From Mixia osmundae IAM 14324 (lineage: Eukaryota > Basidiomycota > Mixiomycetes > Mixiales > Mixiaceae): a DNA stretch of 64,000 nucleotides. Location of the stretch: contig NW_014575548.1 in the NCBI RefSeq assembly GCF_000708205.1, forward strand, positions 89,131-153,130. The letters are read 5' to 3'. The position numbers and the translations under genes were made by a program. Below, in pieces: positions 48,463-59,442 of the stretch. How positions within the stretch are numbered: the stretch's first letter is position 1; the number at the start of each line of letters is the position of its first letter. Under the pieces are notes generated by a model. It made no database searches. It saw only the letters and a program-made list of their open reading frames with translations, and was not told the DNA's origin.

Positions 48463-50569
48463 ATGAACGTCCCGAGGAGCAAACGAGAGGCGATGCCTGC
48501 CAAGAAGGTCATCATCATTGGTATGCAGTCTTCTAGTCTGCCCTCATCGAAGCTGATATCGCGAGCAGGTGGAGGAGTCGGCGGAATCTGTACGGCCGCT
48601 CGACTCGGCAAAGCTGGCGTCGATGTGACCGTCATCGAGAAGAACGATACCGTCGGAGGACGATGCTCTCTTCTACATGCAGACGGGCACCGGTTCGATG
48701 TAGGACCAAGTTTCTACCTCATGCCAGAAGTCTTCGAGGAGCTCTTCGACGATCTAGGCGAGTCGGTCTCGGAGCATTACACGCTCAAGAAATGCGAGCC
48801 TAATTACAAGGTGTACTATCACGACGACGAGACGGTCACGCTCAGTACCGACATGGCTCAAATGAAGCAGGAGGTCGAGAAATGGGAGGGCAAAGACGGC
48901 TGGCATAGATTCCTGGCGTTCATGAGAGAGGCAAGTGTCGGTACTTCTGAGTCTCGGCAGCGAGGCTGAGAGCCTACGCACGCAGAGTCATGTGCACTAC
49001 GAAGACTCGCTGAGGCAGGTCTTGCATGCGAACTACGTCAGCTATCAGTCGATGATCAGGCCGCACTATTTGGTGTAAGGTCTTTGGTCACAGACGTAGC
49101 CAAGCTGACAGCAAGAACAGTATGGCGATCAAACTCCACGTCTTTGACAATCTGTACCGACGAGCTTCCAACTACTTCTGGACAGACCGGCTGAGGCGCG
49201 CCTTCACATTCTCCTCGATGTACCGTCAGTCGGATTGGGTCTTCGTTGTGCGTAGCTGATCGTGGCGCAGTCGGGATGTCACCTTTCAACGCGCCCGCAA
49301 CTTACAACCTGCTACAATACACTGAACTTGCTCAAGGGATCTGGTATCCCGTCGGCGGATTCTTCAGCTTCGTCAGAGCCGTCGAGCAATTAGCAAAGAC
49401 CAAATTCGGCGTCAAGATTTTGTACAACACACCGGTCGGGTCGATCAAGCTGAGTGACGACGGCAAGACTGCGAAAGGCGTCGTGCTGGCAACAGACGAG
49501 ACGCTCACAGCCGATCTCGTCATCTGTAATGCCGATCTCGTGTATGCTTACAACAATTTGCTGCCACCTACGCAATACGCAAAGAACCTCACCAAGCAGG
49601 CACACACCTGCTCATCCATTTCCTTCTACTGGGGACTGAATCGTAAAGTCGATCAACTGGTAACCCATCAGATCTTCCTTGCCGAAAATTTCAAAGGCTC
49701 GTTCGATCGGATCTTCCAAGATCACAGCTTGCCGGACGAGCCCAGCTTCTACGTCAACGTACCGAGCCGCGTAGATCCCACTGCAGCTCCCGAAGGCAGA
49801 GATACGATGGTCGTCCTTGTGCCAGTGGGTCACTTGACTGGTGATTCTGGCGCACTCAAGGTAGAGACAGAAGGCGGCGGCGCAACGCATCGCAAGAGTC
49901 AAGACTGGGACGCCATCGTTGCTCGAGCACGAGCGCATGTCATTGCTGGCTTGACGGACAAGCTCAATAAGCTGGCTGCAGCGTCTGGACAGAAGAGCGT
50001 GATACCGGAAGGCAAAGACTTTTCAGCGCTCATTGGGACAGAGCTCTCCCATACACCACTCACATGGCAAGCGAATCTCAATCTGCATCAAGGTTCAATC
50101 TTGGGACTGTCGCATTCGATTTTCCAAGTTCTTGCTTTCAGGCCCCGTACTAAGCACGACACGATCGATAGACTTCATTTCGTCGGCGCTAGTACTCAGT
50201 AGGTTGCTTCCTGATATGATCGCATCAGCTGACGCTGTTGCTCTCTGTAGTCCTGGAACTGGCGTGCCTGTTGTTGTCTGCGGCTCCAAGATTACGAGCC
50301 AGCAAGTCCTGGAGGAGCTTCAGATCGATCTCGCCGACAAGCCCAGCCAAGGTCGATCACTGAAGAGTTTGGACAAGGTTGTACCACCCATGACACTCGT
50401 CATCGAATCATTCCTGCTCAATTACGCTTTGCCGGGAGCAATCGTACTCTTTCTCATTTGGCTTGCAGACTTTGCAGAGTCACGCTATGCACAGAGTGGC
50501 ACGTTCGACAGGAAGCAAATACAACATTTACCCTTTGCAGGACCCTTTTCACACCTGCTCAATTACTAG
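48463..50569 (+). CDS. crtI: Phytoene desaturase (fungal CrtI type)
   Basis: Six exons are inferred: 48463-48520, 48569-48930, 48986-49074, 49121-49224, 49271-50198 and 50251-50569, giving 619 residues (609 if the ATG at 48493 is used). The FAD-binding start reads KVIIIGGGVGGICTAARL; further marks are DVGPSFYLMPEVF, GMSPFNAPATYNLLQYTEL, GIWYPVGGFFSFV and the C-terminal GASTHPGTGVPVVVCGSK. A hydrophobic segment near the end (LPGAIVLFLIWLAD) should anchor it to membrane. It introduces the conjugated double bonds of lycopene-type carotenoids. Intron 2 is GC-AG with a consensus GCAAGT donor. No phytoene synthase gene lies in the window. The stop is 14 bp from the convergent neighbour. Confidence 0.95.
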
Positions 50570-50583
50570 ACATGATTGCAGAA

Positions 50584-52163
50584 TTAGATTGCTTGTACTT
50601 CTTCGCCTGACCGCTCCTGCTCCTCTTCTGTCCTACTGTCTGTTGAGTCTTCAGGCAGAGGCGTCTCGAAACGATCTATACTATATTGACTGCTCGAGAA
50701 ACGACGCTGTTCGGGTGAAGAGGGCCGTGATTCTCGTTCATCTATTGCGCTCAGCATGCTTGCAGCTTCTGTTGTCGATGCGACCATTTTCGTCGGTGTC
50801 TCTGCATCTTGACTGATTCCCGTCGTCGACTGTGATTTTGCAGTGACCCGCATTGAGGGTCGGCGCGGCGTAGATCCGTTCGGCGATGTAGGCACTGACC
50901 ATTCGCCCGATGTGTTACTCGCTTGTCGCTGCGGAGTAGAGATCGTGCTCGAATTAAGCCTCGGCAATGCCATCTGCGAATTCAATGGGTGTAGTATTGA
51001 AAAGATGGCAGGCTCATTCTGCGCATATGACTCAAAGGGATCGGGATGGGTGTCGCACATCGAAGCGAGGACAGTGTCTGATGTACCCTTGCTCGCAAAT
51101 TTGTCAAATGTGTCGACTTCTGTCTTGACGACTAGAGCGACGCGATTGGCTACGAAGCTCCAGACCGTCTGCTCCGCTTCGAGTACTTCAGTGTAATGCT
51201 CGGCTTTGAGTCTATCGAGATCGTCCACTTGAGACTGTAGCTCTTGCAGAGCACGACGAAACTGCGCCAGATCGCGTTGACGCTTGCGACCGGCTTTCAT
51301 GTTCTCCGCCTCTGTCTCGCGAATGCGTTTGCTCTTATCTGCCAGCGCTTTCTCGTATGATGCCTGTCGATCGACGACTTCGACACGGTAGGCATCAAAG
51401 CTTTCCAGCAAGGGTATCTCGAAATTCTTGTAAAAGTTGTCCGACTGCTGCGTCATCAGCCTTTTCCACCGACACGCTCGCGTAGACTGACCAAAACCTG
51501 ATCGTGGTTGCTCATGAGGTGATGCAGGCCGCTGGCGGCGTAGAGTCTATCGCTGGCTGCGCGCTCATCTTCAAGCTCGTCTGGCTGCAAAGTCAGATCT
51601 GGAGGGGTCCGGCCGCCTGTCCTTGAGCTCGCATTCGAGCTCTGTGGAGCGACGTGTAGCCCGAGCGCTTGAGCAACACTTGCGCTGGGGTGCCGGCTCG
51701 GTTCTTTTGCCTCCCTCTGACACCTCGCGCCTTTCTGTCTCGCGCACGTTTCTAAAGCCGAAGCGAAAGCTGCAGACGCAGTGGCTAGCTGTCGCATCGC
51801 ATTTCTAAAGGCTTTGGCCGACTTGAGTAGATCTTCATAGGCTTCGAGCGAGTTGCGTAGGTCCTGGCGCGTCACCACGACGCGAGGCGCACTGTACAGA
51901 CCCCCCCAATTGAGGTCAGAGGCGCGTGTGCCGACAGATGCAGAGGGCGAGGATGGTCCTGCCATGATGCTACCCGGTCTCACAGCCGGTCTGGGTGGAG
52001 CGGGCGTCGAGCTTTCTTTCGAAGTGGTCGACCGTGCGCTTGGAGTCCTTTTCAAAAGCTTGCGCGGCTTCGGCAAGGGCACAGACGTGGGCGTCGGCTC
52101 GGAGACGGGCTCAGATGCTTGTGTCGCCAGCGTTGAGCTTGATGCGCTGCCGAGAAAGCCCAT
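50584..52163 (-). CDS. Ivy1-like BAR-domain protein
   Basis: Two exons are inferred: 52163-51492 and 51447-50584, giving 511 residues. A proline-rich N-terminus precedes a coiled-coil helical domain at about 85-330, with LEAYEDLLKSAKAFRNAMRQ, GLHHLMSNHDQVL, FYKNFEIPLLESFDAYR and LQELQSQVDDLDRLKAEHY. This matches the inverse-BAR domain of the vacuolar lipid-binding protein Ivy1. The C-terminus is Ser/Thr-rich and disordered. The intron is the shortest placed with confidence (44 nt), with the branch-like GCTGATGAC near its end. Assignment to Ivy1 rather than another BAR protein is moderate. Confidence 0.72.
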
Positions 52164-52234
52164 GTTTTGCAGGACGAGAGGTGACGTCGTAAAGGACGCG
52201 TCGCTGCTGCTGAGACTCTCCTTGATGGGGCACG

Positions 52235-53074
52235 ATGACGCAGCTGCGCCGCATCAAGACCGTCAAGCTTCGGCGACTCGTCTCAACGGTAGCATGCAGA
52301 CGGTACGACGACGTTGGATGGCAGCGTCAGGGTGCGCTAGTCAGCTACTTAGCGCAGTCGGACGCCCAGCCGATCCATTTTACGCGTGAAGGGGCCAAGT
52401 CATCGCGAGAGCTCTTCGACCTGCTGCGGAAAAGCAACACGCTAGCCGAAGTCGAGATAGGCCGATACGACCAACCAGAATCCTTCGACAAGGTTGAGAT
52501 CCCACTGGGCACGTACATGGAGTTGCTAGACGCGGGCAAAGGACAGTTCGGCGACAAAGCGGTTTATCTTGCACAGTGGCCGGGTCTGGAAGCCATGCCC
52601 GCCCTCAAAGAGAAAGTCACAACACCACCATGGCTGCAAGAAGCTCTCGACGTTCAACAGGCTGACCTATATCGCGCCTCGTTCTTCGTCGGTCCAACGA
52701 GCGCCATCACGCCGCTTCACCATGACCCTTATGACAATCTATTTGAGCTCAAAGAAGCCTGCCGGGCGCTCAAGCATTTCACCATCTTGCCAAAGCGACT
52801 TTCGCATCTACTCAGATCGTCCGAACAGCAAAAGAATACATCCAGCGTCGATTTCGACATCAGCAGCGGCAAGCTCGCGCTATCGGCTGCCAGTCCTTCA
52901 CAAAAGTACGCACAAGAGATCCTGAACGCAGCGCAGACATGCGTACTCGCTCCCGGCGACACTCTCCTTCTACCTAGAGGGTTTTGGCATCGTGTCGAGA
53001 CCATCTCCACAGATTCAGCCCAACCGGGCTGGGCAGCGTCTATCGGTTTCTGGTTTCGCATGCGTGCAAATTGA
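52235..53074 (+). CDS. Cupin/JmjC-type putative 2-oxoglutarate dioxygenase
   Basis: This is a single exon of 279 residues. The cupin_8/JmjC core shows PLHHDPYDNLF, with the iron-binding HxD, and LAPGDTLLLPRGFWHRVETI, with the distal His, close to TYW5/JMJD7-type hydroxylases. The N-terminus is basic and could target mitochondria. Between the two motifs, the usual QxxGxK strand is replaced by a longer ELKEACRALKHFTIL segment. Substrate unknown. The start lies 71 bp from the divergent Ivy1-like gene. Confidence 0.78.
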   Translation: MTQLRRIKTVKLRRLVSTVACRRYDDVGWQRQGALVSYLAQSDAQPIHFTREGAKSSRELFDLLRKSNTLAEVEIGRYDQPESFDKVEIPLGTYMELLDAGKGQFGDKAVYLAQWPGLEAMPALKEKVTTPPWLQEALDVQQADLYRASFFVGPTSAITPLHHDPYDNLFELKEACRALKHFTILPKRLSHLLRSSEQQKNTSSVDFDISSGKLALSAASPSQKYAQEILNAAQTCVLAPGDTLLLPRGFWHRVETISTDSAQPGWAASIGFWFRMRAN

Positions 53075-53110
53075 GAGCAACAACAACAACAATGGAGGGC
53101 AGCAGACAGG

Positions 53111-54686
53111 CTAGCAGGGCGATTCTGCCCAAGTGCAGCGCGGACAGAGATCGAGAAAGTCTTGCGCGACCAGGGCGACGGCATTCCATGATGCTACCGT
53201 TGCCGTCTCTGCTCGCTCGCAGTCAGCTCGATAGCATGCAAAAGCGGCCGACTGACCCATCGTGCTGATGAGAGGCTCGAAAGCATTGAGGTAGTACAGA
53301 CCGCGATCGAGCTCGATGGGTGCCAGGTCGGGGTTCGGTCGCAAGTAGGGATAGGCAAGCCAGCGTTTGTCATACGACCAGAGCACATCCCGAGCTGCAA
53401 AAGCTTCATCTAGTGCAAAGGGCGCCTCCGAAAAGACTGCAGCGCGCCAGTCAGCCCGCTTCTCTTTCCTATTGGCGCAACGCACTCTTAATGACCCACT
53501 GATCGTCGAGAAGCTGGCGCAGATAAGACAGCGAACTGAACTTGGGCCTCTTCACTTGATCCCTGTTGGCGTATGCAAAAGTCGACAAAGTCGTCTTTGG
53601 CGTTTCTTGAGGATCGGTCAGGCCGAAGAAGGAAGGTAGAGGCGTGGATGCGTTCGTCACGAGCAGCTTGACGTGAAGCGGTACATAGTCTTGCTGAGGT
53701 ATCCTCGACATTGCATGCGAATTGACAATCTCGATGGTAGTTTGAGCAGCGGGCGCAGCCAGTAAGATGACATCAAAGACAGACGAGCTAGTCTCGCCGC
53801 TGTCGCCAGACGCCATCAGGAGCCATTTGCCATCATCGAGCCGTGTCAAACGTTCGACTGTCGTACTGAGATGGACCCTTGCGCCGCTTCGGTTCACAAA
53901 GCCTTCAAAGATCTGCCAGTTCCCGCCGACGACGCTGTGCGTGCCGGATGCAGCCATCGATACCATTCCGCCGAGCGCATGCATCTCTAGTGGATTCTGA
54001 CCATAGTTGACCCGCGAGGCAGCGCCGGCCAAGTCATCAATGAAGCCCTGTCCCACGCCATTGTCGAGCTGAAATCGTTCGGATGAGATCTTGGTGAGAT
54101 CCACACTGTCACTCAATGCTGCCACAAAGTCCGAGACATTGCGTCGGGGTTGGTGGTCCTGATAGAGTCCGAGAAAGCGCTGGATTGTCCGTTGAATGAT
54201 CGAATGCGCACGAAAAGGCGAACGGCCATATTGCCATACGAGCTTGACATTGTCGAGCCAGCCATAGCTGCCTTGTTTCTGTCGGTAGCGAAAGGTCGCA
54301 CCGTCCCATATTGCCATGCCTGTGTCTGCCTCTGAGCCATGGCCATCTTGCAGCAGCAAGCCAAATTCAGATGCAGCCTTGACGAGATTCCGGTTCGCAT
54401 CCACAAAGACGGATGCGCCAAGCTCGATAGAGACACTGCCGAATTGCGATGGGAGTTTTACAGTCGTGGAACGACCGCCGATGTAGCCGGAGCGTTCGTA
54501 CAGGTGGATGTCGATGTCAACATCCTTGTCGCGTTTTGCTAATTCACGCAGGAAGAACGCAGCGGATGAGCCTCCTGCGCCTGCGCCAATGATGCCAACT
54601 CGGAGTGATGGATCAGACTGGGCGCTGAAGACCGTCTGGGTTGCCGAAACTAAGCCGAATGAGCCAAAGAAGAGCACTGCCCGCAT
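53111..54686 (-). CDS. Prenylcysteine oxidase/lyase
   Basis: Three exons are inferred: 54686-53486, 53436-53257 and 53208-53111, giving 492 residues, the family size. A signal-like hydrophobic N-terminus precedes the FAD-binding VGIIGAGAGGSSAAFFLREL. Further on come GGRSTTV, SIELGASVFVDANRN, GVGQGFIDDLAGAASRVNYG and VGGNWQIFEGFV. The C-terminal LYYLNAFEPLISTMETATVA is restored by removing a stop-free 48-nt intron. The enzyme cleaves prenylcysteines from degraded prenylated proteins in the secretory/lysosomal pathway. Alternatively the family's fungal members may act on other thioethers. Confidence 0.88.
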
Positions 54687-55135
54687 CGAATTAAGGAGGT
54701 CAATCAGTGCATTACGCGCATTAAACGACGCGATGATGATCGCCTCAGCATCGAAGGTCGATGGTGATGCATAGCGCGACAACACAACCTGACTACGATG
54801 CAACGACGCGGTAGCAATGACCATTTGGCCGAATCGGTAAAGTGGCACAACAGATCACACGTCAAGTGTGACGATGATCAATCCCAGACAATGCTGCCGT
54901 CTCTCATATCTCTGACTTTTGGGCGAGTTAGTGTGCAACGTTACAGTCACGACGATTCGCTGCAGTACTCGCTGCGCACGACTATCTCGCCCGCCGAGCA
55001 ACGGAATTGCACCGGGTAAACATGTCGCAAAGTCATCTCCGCAGTTTGCTAAAGAGTCGCGAGTCTCCTCGCCGTAACCCTACTGCATCGCCCGCCACCT
55101 ACTTACCCTCGCCAGCTAGACCACAGTCAAAGAAG
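54687..55135. other. Intergenic region before the secreted-protein cluster
   Basis: No supported gene is seen in these 449 bases. They hold the 5' flanks of the prenylcysteine oxidase and of the first small secreted protein gene. An upstream in-frame ATG at 55007 exists, but the signal peptide begins at the ATG at 55136. Confidence 0.5.
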
Positions 55136-55737
55136 ATGGCCATCATCAAAATCGCACTGAGCCTAGCTGCACTTGTAGCAGTAGCTTTTGCATTGCCCGG
55201 CGCTATCGACTCGGATGCAGAGCTCGTCAAGCGTGATACATGTCCTTCCGACGATCTCACTACGATCTCGATCGCGCCTGCCAAAGGTAGCGCACCCGTG
55301 CTTACGATGCAGTTTTGCATCGCTGTCGTACCTCAGGGATCTCAAGTCAGTCAGGTTCATCCTCACCTGCTTTGGCGCTCAGACTAAGCCAATGCATAGG
55401 CCTGGCACTTGTTCGCAGCCAGCACACCGAATACCCACTTCAATTGGGGCGGAGCAGGAACGGCTGACGGTTTCTCGACAAACACCTTTCAGATCCAGGG
55501 ACTTGACCACGATGGCACTTGGTTCCTATTTCGGCTAGATCTGCTCTACCGCGGCCGCTCAATTTTGAAAGTCCAAATTGTATGTGATGTTTCTTTGCCA
55601 CATCTGTATAACCCTGACGAATCGTGCAGCACGATTTCTACTTGCGCTTGGTACCTTACGTCAGCTTGAGCTATTGGGTCCGAATCGGAACAGTCGTGCG
55701 AGATCACTACAGCGGACCTATTAAAACGCTCGGCTAG
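55136..55737 (+). CDS. Small secreted protein, type I, copy A
   Basis: Three exons are inferred: 55136-55345, 55400-55579 and 55630-55737, giving 165 residues. I do not recognise the family. A clear signal peptide (MAIIKIALSLAALVAVAFAL) is followed by a short propeptide ending in KR, a possible Kex2-type site just before DTCP. The mature part has two cysteines, CPSDDLTTI and MQFCIAVV, about 30 residues apart. Then come the family markers FAASTPNTHFNW, GFSTNTFQIQG and a C-terminal GTVVRDHYSGP. Exon lengths (210/180/108 nt) are identical in copies B and C. A role as an effector or cell-surface protein is speculation. Confidence 0.8.
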
Positions 55738-56339
55738 CCTGATCCTTCGACCAATTGCATGCAAAATTGCAGCTCGCAGATCATGAAGTTTCGATGCTGT
55801 CACCAATCTTCACAGCTGCGGGCCATAGTGCGACGATAAGACACAGTCTAGTATTGCGGTCACACCTTTCTTACACAGTCAAAGCGGAGCTGGACAACTT
55901 TAGCTCGATCTACCTGGCATGAATCTTCAGCGGAGCGCATGTACGATCAGTCATGCTCGCATGGCCGTTTGAAAGCGAGACGATGTATGACTTAAAGATG
56001 TGCGATACGCTTCACGATCGGTTATGTGGAATGATCGCACTGGAGTCCGGCCTCACGAGCTGCTGCCATCACTCTGGTCTACAATGCACCTCGAGGTCAT
56101 CGAAAACACAGTCGCACTAGCACTGATCCCACGACATCGCTTGCGTATGTAACGCATGGCAGCTACGAATCCTCGCCAGACGTACATGAATTCAAAAAAT
56201 CATCTGAGCAGACACGTCGCAAGGTCGTGCGGGCGACTTTGCAATCTCCGCTGTTCCACAGGCACGCCGCCCTCTCTGTAACCGTGCTGCATCGCCAATC
56301 ACCTTCTAATACTCGTCAGCTCGACCACAGTCAAAGGAG
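55738..56339 (+). pseudogene. Spacer with eroded type II relic
   Basis: This 602-bp spacer matches the spacer at 56942-57565 in several blocks. At about 55829-55935 it retains a scrap of a type II exon 2; the frame reads DNFSSIYLA, then a stop. This scrap corresponds to the FYLAYVF-like segment seen in other copies. The 5' exon of that relic is gone. Near 56150-56265 are sequences repeated upstream of copy C, probably shared promoter. Confidence 0.55.
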
Positions 56340-56941
56340 ATGGCCATCATCAAGATCGCACTGAGCCTAGCTGCACTTGTAGCAGTAACCTTTGCATTGC
56401 CCAGCGCTATCGACTCGGATGCAGAGCTCGTCAAGCGTGATACATGTCCTTCCGACGATCTCACTACGATCTCGATCGCGCCTGCCAAAGGTAGCGCACC
56501 CGTGCTTACGATGCAGTTTTGCATCGCTGTCGTACCTCAGGGATCTCAAGTCAGTCAGGTTCATCCTCACCTGCTTTGGCGCTCAGACTAAGCCAATGCA
56601 TAGGCCTGGCACTTGTTCGCAGCCAGCACACCGGACACGCACTTCAATTGGGGCGGAGCAGGCACAGCTGACGGTTTCTCGACAAACACCTTTCAAATCC
56701 AGGGAACTGATCACGATGGCACTCGATTCTCGTATCAGCTAGATCTGCTCTACCGCGACCGCTCAATTTGGAAAGTCCAAATTGTATCTGATGTTGCTTT
56801 GCCACAGCTGTATAACGCTGACGAATCGTGCAGTACAAGTTCTACTTGGGCGTGGTACCTTACGTCAGCTTGAGCTATTGGGTCCGAATCGGAACAGTCG
56901 TGCGAGATCACTACAGCGGACCTATTGCAACGCTCGGCTAG
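56340..56941 (+). CDS. Small secreted protein, type I, copy B
   Basis: Three exons are inferred: 56340-56549, 56604-56783 and 56834-56941, giving 165 residues. It is a near-identical copy of A: exon 1 differs by only a few bases and both introns (54 and 50 nt) have the same length and boundaries. Signal peptide, KR site and the two cysteines are kept. Differences cluster in exon 2 and the start of exon 3 (TRFSYQLDLLYRDR; YKFYLGVVPY). The start lies 1204 bp downstream of the start of copy A, so it arose by recent tandem duplication. Confidence 0.82.
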
Positions 56942-57085
56942 CCTGATCCTTCGACCAATTGCATGCAAATTTGCAGCTCGCAGATCATGAAGTTGCGATG
57001 CTGTCGCCAATCCTCACAACTGTGGGCGATTCGGTTGTCATCGCAATGTGTTCTCATACTTCCTCGCCGGTCGCGCCCCGCGGAA

Positions 57086-57372
57086 CAAGGCCGAGAAATT
57101 CGTCGGCAGTACTCTTCAGAGCGCTCTCGATAAGCCTGTACGGGCTTGCTGGCCCCACAATTCTCGAACGATATGCGCTCGGCAACTTCTCGTGTCCTTA
57201 CAGCGATATTGCACACCTCTGAATGGCATTCAGCAATAAAGCACTGATCCTTGACTTGACAGAGTGCGACGACAAGACACAGTCTAGTATTGCGATCACA
57301 CACTTCTCACACAGTCAAGTCGGAGCTGGACAATCATTTCTCCTTCTGTCTGGCATATATCTTCAGCGGACG
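57086..57372 (+). pseudogene. Relic of a type II secreted-protein gene
   Basis: The sequence aligns with the type II gene at 58324. SCPYSDIAHL corresponds to SCPYNDVAQL, and the bases encoding KALILDLT are retained after an in-frame stop. A later piece reads HFSFCLAYIFSGR in another frame. The start codon region and the central part are lost, so it cannot make the protein. It sits between type I copies B and C in the place where D follows C. Confidence 0.65.
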
Positions 57373-57565
57373 TACGTAACGCATGGCAGCTACGAATCCT
57401 CGCCAGACGTACATAGATTTCGTCTGAGCAGACACGTCGCAAGGTCGTGCGGGCGACTTTACAAAATCCGCTGTCCCACAGGCACGTCGCAGGTTCCCTC
57501 TCTGTAACCGTGCTGCATCGCCCATCACCCTCTCGCGCTTGCTGAGTAGACCATGGCCAATAAAG

Positions 57566-58166
57566 ATGATCAGGTTTGAGGCAGTCCTCGGTTCAGCTGC
57601 GCTCGCAGCAATAGCTTTTGCGTTGCCCGGTGCTACCAACTCGAACGCACGGCTTGCTGAACGTGATACATGTCCTCCCACCGATCTCACCACGATCTCG
57701 GTAGCGCCCGCCCAAGGCAGTAGACCAGTCGTGACCATGCAGTTTTGCACCGCCGTCGTATCCCAGGGAGCTCAGGTCATTCCGACTTCTTTCCACTGAT
57801 CCGGCGCTCAGACTGTGCCAACGCACAGGCCTGGCACTTGTTCGCAGCCAGCACACCGAACACTCACTTCTACTGGGTCGGACCAGGCACGGCTGACGGC
57901 TTCTCGACAAATACTTTCCAGATCGTGGGAGCCGATCATTATGGCACTCAATTTTGGTACAAGCTAGACCTGCTCTATCGCGAAACGTCTATCTTCAAGG
58001 TCCAAGTGGTAAATGATGCTCGTGTGCCGCCTTTGCATAACCCTGACGGGCTGTGCAGTACGACTTTTATTTTGGCATAGGACCTTACAGGACCTTGGCC
58101 TATTGGGTCCAAATCGGAACAGTCGTACGTGACCACTACAGCGGACCCATCACAAAGCTCGGCTAG
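57566..58166 (+). CDS. Small secreted protein, type I, copy C
   Basis: Three exons are inferred: 57566-57775, 57829-58008 and 58059-58166, giving 165 residues. Exon lengths match copies A and B exactly, but the sequence is more diverged. The signal peptide is MIRFEAVLGSAALAAIAFAL, the KR site has become ER (LAERDTCP), and the mature part reads FAASTPNTHFYW, GFSTNTFQIVG and GTVVRDHYSGP. The ATG used by A and B has shifted frame here: an ATG at 57553 opens a nine-codon frame that overlaps the real start, so the protein depends on the next ATG at 57566. Confidence 0.78.
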
Positions 58167-58323
58167 CCGAATTGTTCGGACAAATGCATGCAAGTGTGCA
58201 ACTCATCACGTCTCGCTGTTGTCACAAATATTCAGGGCTTCATTCCCATCAATCGTCATCGCAACGTATCTCGACAATCCCTCACCGGCACCTCTCCTCG
58301 ACATACGAGCGCACAGTTGACCA

Positions 58324-58533
58324 ATGGTCAGGAAAGTAACAGCAGCCATCCTCATAGCGCTCTCGACAAGCCTGTTGACGCTTGCTGCGCCGGCAAGCCT
58401 CGGACGACATGCGCTCGAGAAATCCTCATGTCCTTACAACGATGTTGCGCAGCTGCGAGTGACGGACAGCAGCAAAGCGCTCATTCTTGATTTGACATGG
58501 TGCAACGCTTGGGCGCCATCAAAACAAGGGGAT
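58324..58533 (+). pseudogene. Truncated type II secreted-protein gene, copy D
   Basis: This is a complete first exon of 210 nt: signal peptide MVRKVTAAILIALSTSLLTL, then SSCPYNDVAQLRV and the second cysteine in LDLTWCNAWAPS. It is followed by the first ~25 nt of an intron starting GTGCGT. At about 58555 the sequence jumps to the intergenic block also found at 63808 onward, so exon 2 is missing. The deletion leaves a donor without its normal acceptor. Confidence 0.7.
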
Positions 58534-58560
58534 GTGCGTCATCCAAGCTGCTACAGACTT

Positions 58561-58760
58561 TTTGCATCGCTCGCATACACAGCGCTCTCCGTGATCAATC
58601 GCAGTACCGAAAGGTCACAGCCCACTTGCATCAAGGGGCGACAGGCAGACATTTCACGACTTAGGAAGCTTGAAGTGCGGACGCACTGCTCCACCGAGCG
58701 TGAACGTGTAGTCGACTAGCGTAGGAGTTTTGTCCTGCTGGAACACGACCAGGAAAACTT
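58561..58760. repeat. Segmental duplication, left copy
   Basis: From 58561 onward the sequence matches 63808 onward at a constant offset of 5247 bp, with scattered substitutions. It includes the intergenic block starting TTTGCATCGCTCGCAT and the 3' end of secreted-protein copy E. The stops of copies E and I fall exactly at the same offset. Confidence 0.8.
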
Positions 58761-59187
58761 CCTCGACCGTTTGGCCTTGGTAGATATACGAGAGCAGGTA
58801 CGAGAAAGGCTTATTCGGCGCAGTCTCTCCTTTGATAGAGTATTCATCGAAAGGTTTGCCGTGGGGTATAGTCTTTCCAGCCTTCATAAACTTGAAGACA
58901 GTCTTGGGCGTTGAGGCAGCAAAGTTGACAAACTGCGAGTGAACGGTTATTCATTGGCACATGGGAAGATTCTGACGTACGTTGCCCTGCGGAGACGGAG
59001 CCCAAGCACTGCACCATGTCAGGTCCACATCGAGCGACGTTCTGCTATCCGTGATTTGAAGGTGGGCAACGTCGCTTTCAGGACACGATCGTCTCTCGAG
59101 AGCATTGTCGGCCGACGACGTCGGTGATGCGAGCGTCAGGACGCTTGCGCATGATACGATGGCGATGACTGTGGTAGCAAATAGCAT
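58654..59187 (-). CDS. Small secreted protein, type II, copy E
   Basis: Two exons are inferred: 59187-58981 and 58932-58654, giving 161 residues. The signal peptide is MLFATTVIAIVSCASVLTLA; an RR pair (ALERRSCPESD) precedes the first cysteine and the second lies in LDVDLTWCSAW. Exon 2 starts FVNFAASTPKTVFKF, aligning with FAASTPNTHFNW of type I, and ends YTFTLGGAVRPHFK. Type I has an extra intron in this second half. It is transcribed towards copies A-D. The product is unrecognised but clearly secreted. Confidence 0.8.
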
Positions 59188-59442
59188 CTTCGAAGTCGCT
59201 TCACTGTTTCTTTGGCCAGAACGAGAAGGTTACGGTCAGGGTTTCATCGCCCATCGCAATGGAGATGATCGTGCGATGGCAGGCGGAGAGTTACGGACGA
59301 AGTAGACTTCCATGGCGCAACGTCGAATAGCCGGTCGCCCCTCAGTGATTATGACAATAACATCGCATCTGAACGAGCAGCAATCGATCGTCGACGAGAC
59401 ACGATCGCGCGAGACCTGCAACTGCCAAATGTAACGAGCATG

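Noticed and set aside
53209-53256. A CYRADCE segment resembling the CLRADC motif of the F-box genes, suggesting a third family member
   Set aside because: The segment lies inside a 48-nt stop-free intron of the prenylcysteine oxidase gene; removing it restores the family sequence LISTMETATVA, so the likeness is chance.
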